Source: Pelagibaculum spongiae (lineage in GTDB: Bacteria > Pseudomonadota > Gammaproteobacteria > Enterobacterales > Pelagibaculaceae). Taken from it: DNA of 64,000 bases. Within the stretch, counting starts at the first letter, position 1. Every line of letters starts with the position of its first letter. The stretch is taken from NCBI RefSeq assembly GCF_003097315.1, contig NZ_QDDL01000001.1:1-64000 (forward strand), read 5' to 3'. Shown here piece by piece: positions 30,464 to 40,152 of this stretch. Both the position numbers and the translations under genes were made by a program. A model generated the notes under the pieces. It searched no databases. It saw only the letters and a list, made by a program, of their open reading frames with translations, and was not told the origin of the DNA.

Positions 30464-31345
30464 TTAACGGTCACGCGCAATAATATATTCAGACAGCTGT
30501 CGCAAAGGTTCAGCTTCATCGGCAAAGCCAGACAACGCTTCAAGTGCCTGATTATGAAGATCGAGTGCTTTACTTTTCGCCGCATCAAGGCCCATCAGCG
30601 CAGGATAGGTAGATTTGTTCAGCGCCTGATCAGCACCTTGTGGTTTACCGATGACTTCGGTATCACCCTCAACATCTAAAATGTCATCCTGAATCTGAAA
30701 TGACAGTCCAATACAGCTGGCATATTGATCGAGTGCATCTAACTGTTGCTGGCTGGCTTGGGCAGCCAAGGCACCAACGCGAACACTCGCTCGAATTAAA
30801 TCACCGGTTTTATGCTGATGCACTTGCTCTAAACCTAGTAAATCCAGTGATTGCCCTGTGGCTGCTATATCTAATGCTTGTCCGCCGCACATTCCCATTC
30901 CACCAGCTGCACGCGCTAAGGCATTGATCATTTGCAACTGTGCCGAACCAGAAATATCCAGCTGAGGTTGTGACAACACATCAAAGGCTAACGCCTGCAA
31001 TGCATCGCCAACCAAAATTGCGGTCGCTTCGTTAAAAGCAATATGGCAAGTCGGCTTACCTCGACGCAAATCGTCATCATCCATCGCTGGCAAATCATCA
31101 TGAACCAGTGAATAGGAATGAATCATTTCCAAAGCAGCTGCGGCAAAACCAACTTTAATCTTCGATAAGCCACACGCTTGGGCCGCGGCATAAACCAACA
31201 TTGGTCGAATACGCTTGCCACCATTAAACAACGCGTAATGCATTGCTTGTTCAAGCTGCGCATCACAGCTGGCAGATTTTAGATATTGCTTCATCAATTG
31301 ATCAACCTGATCAGCTGATTGGCCGAGGTATTGTTTAATAGACAC
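30464..31345 (-). CDS. ispA: geranylgeranyl/farnesyl diphosphate synthase IspA
   Basis: Condenses IPP with DMAPP/GPP to make farnesyl diphosphate. The 293-residue trans-prenyltransferase has both Asp-rich motifs, HDDLPAMDDDDLRRG and FQIQDDILDVEGD, plus GGKRIRPML. The start is a GTG at 31345. It lies between xseB and dxs on the same strand; the 141 bases before it hold a duplicated piece of xseB. Confidence 0.95.
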   Translation of the reverse strand: MSIKQYLGQSADQVDQLMKQYLKSASCDAQLEQAMHYALFNGGKRIRPMLVYAAAQACGLSKIKVGFAAAALEMIHSYSLVHDDLPAMDDDDLRRGKPTCHIAFNEATAILVGDALQALAFDVLSQPQLDISGSAQLQMINALARAAGGMGMCGGQALDIAATGQSLDLLGLEQVHQHKTGDLIRASVRVGALAAQASQQQLDALDQYASCIGLSFQIQDDILDVEGDTEVIGKPQGADQALNKSTYPALMGLDAAKSKALDLHNQALEALSGFADEAEPLRQLSEYIIARDR

Positions 31346-31400
31346 AGTTAAATTGTTTCACCGGTTGCCAGCACATATGCCAGATAAAGATCTTCGACAC

Positions 31401-31440
31401 TCATCTTCAGCATCAAACGGAATCAGCTGATCTTCTTGCT
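31401..31440 (-). repeat. degenerate partial copy of the xseB 3' end
   Basis: The minus-strand frame here reads EQEDQLIPFDAEDE, almost the same as the XseB C-terminus EEQLIPFDAED, and the DNA matches 31489-31529 with a few substitutions. The copies are 88 bases apart. It lies between the xseB stop and the ispA start and is not itself a gene. Confidence 0.75.
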
Positions 31441-31486
31441 CACGCTGCGTAAGCAGCAAATTAATCAGCCTAGGAGTTGGATCAGA

Positions 31487-31726
31487 TTAATCTTCAGCAT
31501 CAAATGGAATCAACTGCTCTTCTTGTTGCTGGCCTTGAGTGGATAGCACGCTGACTTTTTGCTCTGCTTCATCCAGTGCTTGCTGACACAAGCGAGTTAG
31601 CTCTACTCCTCGCTCAAACTGCTTTAACGCATCTTCCAGCTCTAGGTCACCCTGCTCAAGCTGTTGAACCAATGTTTCCAGCTCTTGGACCGATTCTTCA
31701 TAATGAAATTTTTTGCGCCGAGCCAT
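31487..31726 (-). CDS. xseB: exodeoxyribonuclease VII small subunit
   Basis: Small helical subunit of the single-strand-specific exonuclease VII. The 79-residue product reads KFHYEESVQELETLVQQLEQGDLELEDALKQFE and GVELTRLCQQALDEAEQKV, the full XseB signature. I start at the ATG at 31726, with GGAGA just upstream, rather than the open frame at 31750. The Gln/Glu-rich C-terminus ends QLIPFDAED, and that end is partly duplicated 88 bases downstream. Confidence 0.94.
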   Translation of the reverse strand: MARRKKFHYEESVQELETLVQQLEQGDLELEDALKQFERGVELTRLCQQALDEAEQKVSVLSTQGQQQEEQLIPFDAED

Positions 31727-31750
31727 CCTGCTCTCCGTCATTTGCGCCAT

Positions 31751-32173
31751 TAATAGGCAGATTGCGATGAATTATAACGGCGCAAGGTTTTTTTAACAGC
31801 TTGTCTGAGGTCAGGATCTAATTTTCACAAGTGTTTAAAATGCAGCAGACACTCATATAACGTACCAACGCATTAATGGATCGCTGTTTTTGTCAGAATC
31901 AAGTTCTGTGCAACTGACAATTTCAAGTGCATTGGCAGCATAAAAAAATAGATACCGCACCGATTTTGTCAAAGTTTAAAGGATTAACGCTGGAGTTTAC
32001 TGCTGTAGCGCCAATTCCTAATTCAATGGTCAGCTTGGTGCTTTAAGCAAATTTTGATTGAACTAGTTAACCAGTAGACCAAACCCTAACTTCGTCCACT
32101 GTGATTAATAAGCGCCAATGAACTAACGAAGGCTTGGCGAACCATTAAATTCATTTCAGAAACAAGAAGTAGA
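31751..32173. other. intergenic region upstream of pomA
   Basis: About 430 bases between divergent xseB and pomA. It should carry both promoters; no clear sigma-28 or sigma-54 motor-gene promoter could be assigned by eye, and no further gene is seen. Confidence 0.4.
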
Positions 32174-32185
32174 AAGGAGTATCGG

Positions 32186-32941
32186 GTGGATCTAGCTACA
32201 CTCATCGGTCTTATCGGTGCATTTGGCATCGTTGGCGCAGCAATTGTTGTTGGCGGAAGCGCCACTATTTTTATCAATGTCCCATCAATACTGATCGTAC
32301 TGCTCGGTAGTTTAATGGTGGTACTGATGAAATACAGCATCGGTCAATTTGTAAATACTGCAAAGGTGATCGGCAAAGCATTCAGCAATAAACAACAAGC
32401 ACCATTAGAACTCATCACTCAAGCAATAGAACTAGCTGATTTATCACGCAAGGAAGGCGTATTGGCGTTAGAAAATGCCACAGTTGAAAATCCATTTATG
32501 GCTCGTGGAGTCCAAATGCTAGTCGATGGCCGGGAGGCTGACGAAATCCGGTCCCTACTTGCTAAAGATATGAATTTAAATATTGAGCGTCATGAAATCG
32601 GTCAAGGTCTTTTACGCGCCCTGGGCGATGTAGGACCTGCAATGGGGATGATCGGCACGCTAGTGGGCTTGGTGCAAATGCTTTCGGCAATGGACGATCC
32701 TAAATCGATTGGCCCGTCAATGGCAGTGGCACTGCTCACAACACTTTATGGTGCCGTACTGGCCAACATGTTTGCCCTGCCGTTGGCAGACAAGCTTGAG
32801 TTAAGAGCAAATGAAGAAAGACAAAGTAAAGCATTAATTATCGATGCGTTAGTCGGCATTCAAGCGGGAATGAATCCTAGGGTTCTTGAGGAGGGTCTGA
32901 AAAATTACCTTCCTAATTCCAAACGCGCTAGCAGCAACTAA
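32186..32941 (+). CDS. pomA: flagellar motor stator protein PomA/MotA (GTG start)
   Basis: Inner-membrane stator subunit that couples ion flow to flagellar rotation. The 251-residue protein has four membrane segments (about 5-25, 30-50, 150-170, 180-200), the conserved cytoplasmic loop with a charged cluster, and PAMGMIGTLVGLVQMLSAMDDP. The compact size and LIG(A/L)xG start resemble Na+-type PomA more than E. coli MotA. The GTG at 32186 follows AAGGAG. It is paired with pomB nine bases downstream. No other flagellar genes are nearby, which is normal for pomAB. Confidence 0.92.
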   Translation: MDLATLIGLIGAFGIVGAAIVVGGSATIFINVPSILIVLLGSLMVVLMKYSIGQFVNTAKVIGKAFSNKQQAPLELITQAIELADLSRKEGVLALENATVENPFMARGVQMLVDGREADEIRSLLAKDMNLNIERHEIGQGLLRALGDVGPAMGMIGTLVGLVQMLSAMDDPKSIGPSMAVALLTTLYGAVLANMFALPLADKLELRANEERQSKALIIDALVGIQAGMNPRVLEEGLKNYLPNSKRASSN

Positions 32942-32950
32942 GAGGCGCAT

Positions 32951-33904
32951 ATGGAAGAAGAATTACCTCCCCCTAAAAAAGATGCTGGCGGCGGTGGCTG
33001 GTTGGCAACCTTTGCTGACTTAATGTCTTTGCTTATGTGTTTTTTCATATTGTTATTGTCTTTTTCAGAAATGGATGTCCTTAAATACAAACAGTTAGCT
33101 GGATCTATGCGCAATGCGTTTGGCGTTCAAAGCGAGATTGAAGTTAAACAAATCCCGAAAGGTACCAGCATTATTGCCCAGGAATTTTCGCCAGGCCGAC
33201 CCGACCCAACAGCGATTAATACAGTTCGTCAATTCACGGTCAATACCAATGAGCAAACATTAGAATTCAAGCAGGAAGATAATACCGACGAATCTTCTGG
33301 CGGCGAAAAAACGGATCAACAAGCAGTAGAGAAAATAAAGAAGTTAATAGAGGATGCCATAGAAAAAGCTGCCAAAGAAAAAGCTCAAGAGCTTAAGCAA
33401 AAACTGGATTTTCAGATTAAAAAGGGGCAGATCCAAGTATCCATTTCCGGCAGGCAAATCATTATCCGGATCAAGGAAAAAGGATCTTTTCGCTCTGGCG
33501 CTTATGAATTGAACAAAAATTTCTTACCTGTTTTGCGAACGATTCGTAGTGTTTTGATCAGCACTGAAGGTGAAATCACTGTTGCCGGACATACTGACGA
33601 TTTACCCATTGAAGCGTTTCGAATTCGCTCCAATTGGGATTTATCGACTGCCCGAGCAGTGTCGGTTGCGCATCAACTCATGAAAGATAATCTAATCGAT
33701 AAAAAGCGTATCGCCGTGCAAGGCTTTGCCGATACTCGCCCGCTAGTTGCAAATGACAATGGCGAGAATAGGGCAATCAATCGCCGAGTCGAAATTGTCA
33801 TCGTTCAGGGAAAAGCGAAACAAACCGATTCGGTTAGTGCTGAAGAACAAGCGCGCAAAATAATTACAGATTCACAAGGTAATCAGTCGATTCTGATTAA
33901 ATAA
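32951..33904 (+). CDS. pomB: flagellar motor stator protein PomB/MotB
   Basis: Partner of PomA that anchors the stator to peptidoglycan. The 317-residue protein has one membrane segment (WLATFADLMSLLMCFFILLLS) with the essential ion-binding Asp23, a plug/linker region, a charged Lys/Glu-rich segment (about 115-150) and the C-terminal OmpA-like domain (VAGHTDDLPI, RAVSVAHQL, GFADTRPLVANDNGENRAINRRVEI). Na+ use is inferred from the similarity to PomB. Confidence 0.93.
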   Translation: MEEELPPPKKDAGGGGWLATFADLMSLLMCFFILLLSFSEMDVLKYKQLAGSMRNAFGVQSEIEVKQIPKGTSIIAQEFSPGRPDPTAINTVRQFTVNTNEQTLEFKQEDNTDESSGGEKTDQQAVEKIKKLIEDAIEKAAKEKAQELKQKLDFQIKKGQIQVSISGRQIIIRIKEKGSFRSGAYELNKNFLPVLRTIRSVLISTEGEITVAGHTDDLPIEAFRIRSNWDLSTARAVSVAHQLMKDNLIDKKRIAVQGFADTRPLVANDNGENRAINRRVEIVIVQGKAKQTDSVSAEEQARKIITDSQGNQSILIK

Positions 33905-33922
33905 TTTGATTCCGAAACCAAC

Positions 33923-33954
33923 AAAAAAATACCCGGATAAATCCGGGTATTTTT
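33923..33954. terminator. terminator after pomB
   Basis: AAAAAATACCCGGAT / ATCCGGGTATTTTT hairpin, able to work in both directions between convergent pomB and the monooxygenase gene. Confidence 0.9.
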
Positions 33955-34021
33955 CCTGAAAAAATTTTGGTCGGAATTAACCTAAAGATCCCAGATCGAG
34001 CATCATCTCAATACCTTCAGC

Positions 34022-35569
34022 TTAATTTACTGTTTCTACTTCTGACTTAGCCTTTTCTTCAACGCTAGCACTTGGCTGCAAGGGTGGCGATGAAAATGAC
34101 AGCGATGGATCATTTACCTTGCCCAACCGTAAGCTAATCATATCCATTAAATAATTTTGATACAGTTTCCACGGCTTCTTTGAGCCTTGATGAGGAACAA
34201 TCCCCTTAGCTCGCTGAACATAGCCAGAACTCATATCAACAAACGGTTCGTGGGTGGCGCCATTGACGTTTTTAGGCTCGCAAATTCTCAAACTGTTATC
34301 GCTCATGTAGTTCAGCAAACGGCAAGTATGCTCAAGGATTAAATCCGCTTTTAATGTCCAGGAAGCATTGGTGTAACCGAATACCATTCCCATATTTGGC
34401 ACGCCTTCAAACATCAAGCCGCGATAACACATTTTGTCTGCAACATTGACAGCTTCACCATCGATAGTCAGTTTCATATTGCCAAATAGCTGAACATTCA
34501 AGCCAGTCGCTGAAATAACAATATCTGCAGCTAACTCTTTACCAGATTTAAGCTTGATGCCGCTTTCAGTGAACGTATCGATAACATCAGTCTCAACAGA
34601 TGCTTTGCCGTTACGAATAGATGCGAATAAGTCGCCATCTGGCACCGCACATAATCGCTCATCCCAAGGTGCATAGCTGGGTGAAAAATGCTTCATGTCG
34701 AAGTCTTCAGGCAACTGTTTTTTCGCCAGACCGACTATTAGTCTTCGCGCCGATTCAGGGAAAGCACGACAATATTTATACATTAACCAGGAAATGCTGA
34801 TATTTCGGGTGCGGGTAATTCGGTAAACCCAAGATTCTGGCAAAACTTTACGCAAACCGTTTACTAATGGGTCATCCTGAGGCAAAGACATCACATAAGT
34901 CGGCGAACGCTGCAACATGGTCACATGCGCGGCTTTGTCAGTCATCGCAGGAACGAGAGTAACCGCTGTTGCGCCACTGCCAATTACAACTACTTTTTTA
35001 TCGCTGTAATCATAATTCTCTGGCCACTTCTGTGGATGGATGATATCGCCAGAAAAGTCTTCTTCACCAGTGAAAGTTGGCCGATAGCCAGCTTCATAAC
35101 TGTAATATCCGGTGCAGCACAACAAGAAATTGCACGCTATTTCTTTTATACCACCGGTAGCCGAATCGGAGATTGTCAGCATCCAAAGTGCACTATCGGA
35201 ACACCAATTCGCCGCTACAACTTTTTGGCCATAACGAATATTTTTCGCAACATTGTTCTCGACCGATGCTTCGGTAATGTAGCTACGAATATCCTTTGCA
35301 TCGGCTATGCCTTTGGCATTAGTCCAAGGCTTGAAATTGTAGCCCAGTGTATACATGTCAGAATCAGATCGAACACCAGGATAACGAAACAAATCCCACG
35401 TGCCACCGAGCTTTTCACGCCCTTCCAGAATTGCGAATTTTTTATTGGGGCATTTTTTCTGCAGATGGCAAGCGGCACCGATACCCGACAAACCTGCCCC
35501 AATAATTACAACATCGAGACGTTCAACACTTTCCGAGCTTGCTTTAGGTTGATTAGCCACTTGTTTCAC
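34022..35569 (-). CDS. flavin-dependent monooxygenase, Baeyer-Villiger type
   Basis: Predicted NADPH- and FAD-dependent monooxygenase inserting oxygen into ketones or related lipophilic compounds. The 515-residue protein has the FAD motif GAGLSGIG (24-31), the Baeyer-Villiger fingerprint FSGDIIHPQKWP (172-183, FxGxxxHxxxWP) and the NADPH motif GSGATA (197-202). The start is a GTG at 35569; a second GTG three codons in has better spacing from AGGTGG. It lies 55 bases downstream of the SDR gene. With the SDR, AraC regulator and divergent hydrolase it resembles lipophilic-substrate catabolic clusters of marine gammaproteobacteria; the substrate is not known. Confidence 0.88.
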   Translation of the reverse strand: MKQVANQPKASSESVERLDVVIIGAGLSGIGAACHLQKKCPNKKFAILEGREKLGGTWDLFRYPGVRSDSDMYTLGYNFKPWTNAKGIADAKDIRSYITEASVENNVAKNIRYGQKVVAANWCSDSALWMLTISDSATGGIKEIACNFLLCCTGYYSYEAGYRPTFTGEEDFSGDIIHPQKWPENYDYSDKKVVVIGSGATAVTLVPAMTDKAAHVTMLQRSPTYVMSLPQDDPLVNGLRKVLPESWVYRITRTRNISISWLMYKYCRAFPESARRLIVGLAKKQLPEDFDMKHFSPSYAPWDERLCAVPDGDLFASIRNGKASVETDVIDTFTESGIKLKSGKELAADIVISATGLNVQLFGNMKLTIDGEAVNVADKMCYRGLMFEGVPNMGMVFGYTNASWTLKADLILEHTCRLLNYMSDNSLRICEPKNVNGATHEPFVDMSSGYVQRAKGIVPHQGSKKPWKLYQNYLMDMISLRLGKVNDPSLSFSSPPLQPSASVEEKAKSEVETVN

Positions 35570-35624
35570 CCACCTTTATTGTTTTTATTTGTGATGCCAA
35601 TTTTAGCGAATACAATGCTTTAAA

Positions 35625-36488
35625 TTATTCCGCTGTTTGCATTCGCTCTAGCTGCGCCCTACGTAACCCCAGAACACGAACAATGATCGCCTGATATTTA
35701 GCAGGCAGTAATCTTTGTAATAAATCGATTATTTTTGCATCAGTACCGACCAAAATCCGAGATTTATTCTTTTTCATGCCACTTAGAATAATTGCCGCCG
35801 CTTGCTCTGGCGTGGTTTTGGCTAGCTTGTTATTAAATTCATTTTTTTGCTGTTCTTCGGTTAGTTTGGGACCGACTTGTTCCAAAATACGGGAACTATT
35901 AGCAATATTTGTTTTAATACCACCCGGATGAACGCAACTGATACTGACCGAACTGTTTTCCAGAGCCAACTCCATTCGTAAGCTTTCACTGAAACCACGC
36001 ACCGCATATTTTGAAGCATTATAAGCGGACTGATTAGGCATGCTGATCAAACCAAAAAGGCTAGATATGTTAATTACATGGCCCCAGTCAGCCTTTTTCA
36101 GTAGCGGTAAAAATGCGCGAGTGCCATGGGTCACACCCCAAAAGTTAATATCCATCTGCCACTGAAAATCCTGATCCGTCATGGCACCAACACTTCCACT
36201 TAGGTTGACACCGGCATTATTAATAATGACGTTTGCCGAACCAAATTTTTCTGAAACTTTATTTGCCCAAGCGTAAATTTCGTCACGCTGCGCGACATCA
36301 ACACGATCATACATCACACCAGCAGCTAAACTTTGGCACTGCTCGGAGGTTTCTTTCAGCTGTTGTTCATTAACATCAGCTAGTGCCAGAAAAGCCCCCT
36401 CTCGTGCACACTGCAATGCAAGCGCACGACCGATACCTGAGCCAGCACCGGTAATTGCAACCACTGATTTTTTTAGATTTTTGGACAT
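35625..36488 (-). CDS. short-chain dehydrogenase/reductase
   Basis: Classical SDR of 287 residues: cofactor loop TGAGSGIG (13-20), NNAG at 90-93, catalytic Ser143, Tyr156 and Lys160 (YNASK). Probably oxidises an alcohol or reduces a ketone for the neighbouring monooxygenase. The last 40 residues form a basic, hydrophobic tail (LLQRLLPAKYQAIIVRVLGL) that could attach to the membrane, as in SDRs of steroid or lipid metabolism. Confidence 0.88.
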   Translation of the reverse strand: MSKNLKKSVVAITGAGSGIGRALALQCAREGAFLALADVNEQQLKETSEQCQSLAAGVMYDRVDVAQRDEIYAWANKVSEKFGSANVIINNAGVNLSGSVGAMTDQDFQWQMDINFWGVTHGTRAFLPLLKKADWGHVINISSLFGLISMPNQSAYNASKYAVRGFSESLRMELALENSSVSISCVHPGGIKTNIANSSRILEQVGPKLTEEQQKNEFNNKLAKTTPEQAAAIILSGMKKNKSRILVGTDAKIIDLLQRLLPAKYQAIIVRVLGLRRAQLERMQTAE

Positions 36489-36654
36489 GAGCAGCCTGTT
36501 TTACCTGTGTACATTCTCCGCAAAAGAACGATATTAGCGATATTACGGATGTGCGTGACAGGCCCTTATTATTGTTATCCGGTTCAATACTTTCGCTCAG
36601 ATTACAATGCAGTTATAGGTGCTCAGATGTCAACTAATCGGTGCTTAGACGTCA

Positions 36655-37740
36655 TTACTGCTCATCGCTTTTGACAAAACTACTATGTGCATTGCGAAAC
36701 GCTGTCGGCGTTTGCCCTGTCCAGGATTTAAATGACTTGGAAAAATTAGAAGAATCACTAAATCCTAGTCGTGATGAAATGTCATCTAAAGAGCAAACAT
36801 CGTTAATTAATAGCTCTTTAGCTTGAAGCAACTGCGCTTCTGCTTTTAATTGCTGAAAAGTGACACCTTGCTCTTTTAGTCGCCGCTGCAAAGTGCTAAC
36901 TGACATATGCATCTGACTGGAAATCTCTTTCAGCGAGGGCTTTTGGCCTTCGATGTGCTGAATGTTATCTCGCAGTCGAGCTACGATATCTTTCGGCTCT
37001 AAATCTCTAAGCGCACTTTCACATAATTCTGTAGCGGCTAGCCCCAACTCTTCATCTACCTTTCCAAGCGGCAAGGCCATCCATGCTGCTGGAACACCAA
37101 GCTCTACAAAAGGCTGATCAAAATAAAGCAAACTATCGACTTCTTTAAGATAAACCGGGAGTTGCTCTGGCGCAGCTACCGTCATTCTCATTTCAGTAGA
37201 ACCTGAGAGATTTCGCCCCACCAGTAGCTTTTTAATAATGGCGTCAAAACTAACTAAAATAGCCACTTCAAAAAGCACCTTCAAACAAGTTATAGATTTT
37301 TCACGAATAGCAGGGTCATGAGTGAAACGCAGCCAGTACATATCATCACTGGGTAAAATATCAGCAAATTTAACACTGGTGCGTATTTTCATGTATTGCA
37401 GCATCAGTCCACTTGCCTCAAGCAATGTCCCGGTACTCTGAACTGCCATACCGAGTAATCCATGAGTGCTCACTTCCATAAATCGGCCAAAATCAACCGC
37501 CGTTTCATAATATGAGCCCAGTGCATTCATCATGTTGGCATTAATGCACTGAAGGCTTTCATAGCTAATACGTGGTGGAGGATTAAGTAACACTCCCAGA
37601 GAAAGATCACTCCCATTTAGTAATGCTGCAGCACTTACACCACGAGATAGCGCAAAATCTCGACTCGCTACCAAATAATCTGCAGACAGCGAATGATCAT
37701 CCGTAACAACTATTGTTTCTTGGCCTCTCTTAAAGGGCAT
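36655..37740 (-). CDS. AraC-family transcriptional regulator (arabinose-binding-like N-domain)
   Basis: A 361-residue regulator of the kind that controls lipid or alkane catabolic operons. The N-terminal about 200 residues fit the Arabinose_bd-type sensor domain (RGVSAAALL, GLLGMAVQSTGTLLEA). The C-terminal two-HTH AraC domain reads LKEISSQMHMSVSTLQRRLKEQG and LDDISSRLGFSDSSNFSKSFKSWTGQTPTAFR. I start at the ATG at 37740 (AGAGG upstream) rather than 37764. It is divergent from the hydrolase gene and upstream of the SDR and monooxygenase, so it probably controls both transcripts. Confidence 0.9.
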   Translation of the reverse strand: MPFKRGQETIVVTDDHSLSADYLVASRDFALSRGVSAAALLNGSDLSLGVLLNPPPRISYESLQCINANMMNALGSYYETAVDFGRFMEVSTHGLLGMAVQSTGTLLEASGLMLQYMKIRTSVKFADILPSDDMYWLRFTHDPAIREKSITCLKVLFEVAILVSFDAIIKKLLVGRNLSGSTEMRMTVAAPEQLPVYLKEVDSLLYFDQPFVELGVPAAWMALPLGKVDEELGLAATELCESALRDLEPKDIVARLRDNIQHIEGQKPSLKEISSQMHMSVSTLQRRLKEQGVTFQQLKAEAQLLQAKELLINDVCSLDDISSRLGFSDSSNFSKSFKSWTGQTPTAFRNAHSSFVKSDEQ

Positions 37741-37881
37741 GGCTTGACCTCTTAGCACCATCATAATGAGACCGTATCACCTGTTTGTATTGCCAGCAAC
37801 TGACCATAATTTAAAGAACCACCGGTGAATGATGCTTTTTGTCACCGTTAATATTCTCTACATGAGTGACGAGGCAAATAT

Positions 37882-38790
37882 ATGGTCAATAATAACAATG
37901 ATGGTCATACCCAAGATCCTGCAATTAAACCACGCAGGATGTCTTTTCCATTCCAACAAATGAAGGCTCACAATTTTTTTGACGACAACTCGCTGAAATC
38001 TTCTTTTGTAGCAGCGTTGTCTGCCACCTTTCCTCCAGGTGAAGGTGAATTTATTAACTCTGTTCGAAATTACCAAGATCAAATTACCGATCCAAAGCTC
38101 AAAGAACAGATTCGTGGTTTTGTGACACAAGAAGCTCACCATAGCCATCAGCACAAGCAAGCAAATATCGCCATATCAAAGTTAGGCTGGGATGCTAAAA
38201 GACTCGAAGTGTCTCTCCAAGCAGAAATTGAGAAGTACTTTCATAGACGCAGCAACCGCTTTCGCTTGGCGATGACAGTTGGCATGGAACACCTCACAGC
38301 AATACTTGCAGAGCATGTACTTGAAAATCCATACAAAATCGAACCTATGGAGCCAGCTGCACGACAGCTGCTCTACTGGCATTCAGTAGAAGAAATTGAA
38401 CACAAAGCTGTTGCTTTTGACGTATACATGCAGTGTGAAGGCGATCAAAAGTACTTGCGGAGAGCGCTAAGAATTGGCTTTTTCCTTTTTGCTTTGCGCA
38501 TCAGTATTTATATGATGGCGATGATGTGGTGGGCTAAAAAATGGCCCACTTGGTCTGAAGCAAAAAGCTTTTATTCATTTCTCTTTAGTAAAGAAGAAGG
38601 CTTTATGACGGCATTGAAAAAGCCTTACAAAGATTATTTCCAACCGGGCTTCCATCCTTGGCAACACGCCAACCAGCATTTGATCGATAAATGGAAAAAA
38701 GAGTTATATAACCCTGAGTGCGACAAGGGTAGCGATCAATATGTCAAACCAGAAGAATCCAGTTCCAAATTAGAAACACATGCCGCTTGA
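37882..38790 (+). CDS. metal-dependent hydrolase-like protein (PF10118-type)
   Basis: A 302-residue helical protein with ferritin-like metal ligands: FVTQEAHHSHQH, MEHLTAILAEH and WHSVEEIEHKAVAFDVY. This His/Glu pattern marks the family annotated as predicted metal-dependent hydrolases. One or two hydrophobic helices (FFLFALRISIYMMAMMWW) suggest membrane association. Members often sit beside AraC regulators and monooxygenases, as here. The reaction is unknown. Confidence 0.8.
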   Translation: MVNNNNDGHTQDPAIKPRRMSFPFQQMKAHNFFDDNSLKSSFVAALSATFPPGEGEFINSVRNYQDQITDPKLKEQIRGFVTQEAHHSHQHKQANIAISKLGWDAKRLEVSLQAEIEKYFHRRSNRFRLAMTVGMEHLTAILAEHVLENPYKIEPMEPAARQLLYWHSVEEIEHKAVAFDVYMQCEGDQKYLRRALRIGFFLFALRISIYMMAMMWWAKKWPTWSEAKSFYSFLFSKEEGFMTALKKPYKDYFQPGFHPWQHANQHLIDKWKKELYNPECDKGSDQYVKPEESSSKLETHAA

Positions 38791-38792
38791 AC

Positions 38793-38819
38793 AAAAAAAG
38801 CCCCAGCAATGGGGCTTTA
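38793..38819 (+). terminator. terminator after the metal-dependent hydrolase gene
   Basis: AAAGCCCCAGC-AAT-GGGGCTTT type hairpin directly after the stop codon. Confidence 0.8.
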
Positions 38820-39051
38820 GGGCCTTAGAATATACACCCCACACAACCCGAGTGCGTATGCGCCTAAGCCTCGCCCTGCACGGTGAACAAAACCATCTAG
38901 CGTAAGCTGGGTAAACCTGTAGGCACGTCTGACATTGTTGTTTTTAGATATCAATTAAATTCTTAACATTTTATTTAATAAAAAGTATTTTTATACGACA
39001 CACTTTATTAATACTCATTGAACTCGAAATAAAAAAACTCTTAAAAATAAA

Positions 39052-40146
39052 TTACAACCGTCTATTTTTCCAAAAAATATTTTCAGGAAACTCATTTTCC
39101 ATTTGATAGATAGCATTTTTTTGCAGTAAAAAATTTTCAAACGCTAATTCCATCTCCTGATGGTATGAATCAGAACAGAAAGGTGTGAGATGAATATTCT
39201 GCTTTAAGATTGTTTCTGCAGCTTTTCTGGCACTCCACAGCGCAGTTGTAATGCCATGCGACGATAGTGGGTCAAGCGTCATGGCGCTATCCCCTACAGC
39301 CAACCAATTGTTTCCAGCAAAACGTTGCAGACGACTTGTTGATGCTTGACAAATTTTAGGTGTACTAAGCCAGTCAAATCCGCCGCTCTCAATTCGCCGC
39401 CGCGTATAATTAGAGGCGGCTAAGATTTTCTGTATGCTTTGGATGTCGCTGCCAATTTTTTTAGGTAAAAGATTGGAATCAGTAAAATAACTCAATGCCA
39501 TTGTTTGATTTGGTAAGAGCGTAGAATACCACCAGCCATTTTTTACTGGCTCAATCAGCACACCTGGAGTTGGCGTAACAATCCCAGAGTTGAGTGACAA
39601 ATACGCATATGAACAGCACAATTTGTCTATATTATTTTTTTTACTTGTTTGTCGAAAAGAAACATGTCTTCGCCCGCTACAATCAATCAGAATTCGCCCC
39701 ATAACAGCAGTGTTTTTGGTTATAACATTCCAATAAGAATTATCTTTTTTTAATTGCAATATAGGCTCCATGATAGAACATAAATACTGACCAGATATTT
39801 TTTTAATTTTTTTTTCAAAGCAATGATAGAAAACATCTCGATCAACTTGCCAGCCAAGTTTTGACAGTGCGTTATATGTTGTAGGTATCAGTTTCTTTGT
39901 ACCCCAATTAGAAAAAGTCTGGCTAATTATTGGGAATTTTTTTTTGCAGAAATCAGACCAAACACCTAACATCTTTAACTCTTGTTCAGCACTCGCTGCC
40001 AATGTTTCACCTTGAGGTTGGCGGAATTTTGGTTGCGCACCTATCAAAGCAATAGTCAGCCCTGATTGTGAACACAATAAATGGATAGCACTTGCTAGAC
40101 CTGCTACACCTCGACCAAGAATAATGACATCGTAAATTTGAGACAT
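39052..40146 (-). CDS. LodB-like FAD flavoprotein (quinone-cofactor maturation)
   Basis: A 364-residue flavoprotein of the tryptophan-halogenase/PHBH-like group: dinucleotide loop LGRGVAGLASA (10-20), QGETL near 47, GDSAMTLDPLSSHGITTAL with the second FAD motif around 285. In Marinomonas, LodB is needed to form the cysteine tryptophylquinone of LodA. Placement 6 bases downstream of the LodA-like gene makes that role likely here. AT-rich, Lys/Asn-rich codon use differs from the housekeeping genes and suggests acquisition. Confidence 0.82.
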   Translation of the reverse strand: MSQIYDVIILGRGVAGLASAIHLLCSQSGLTIALIGAQPKFRQPQGETLAASAEQELKMLGVWSDFCKKKFPIISQTFSNWGTKKLIPTTYNALSKLGWQVDRDVFYHCFEKKIKKISGQYLCSIMEPILQLKKDNSYWNVITKNTAVMGRILIDCSGRRHVSFRQTSKKNNIDKLCCSYAYLSLNSGIVTPTPGVLIEPVKNGWWYSTLLPNQTMALSYFTDSNLLPKKIGSDIQSIQKILAASNYTRRRIESGGFDWLSTPKICQASTSRLQRFAGNNWLAVGDSAMTLDPLSSHGITTALWSARKAAETILKQNIHLTPFCSDSYHQEMELAFENFLLQKNAIYQMENEFPENIFWKNRRL

Positions 40147-40152
40147 AGCCGC

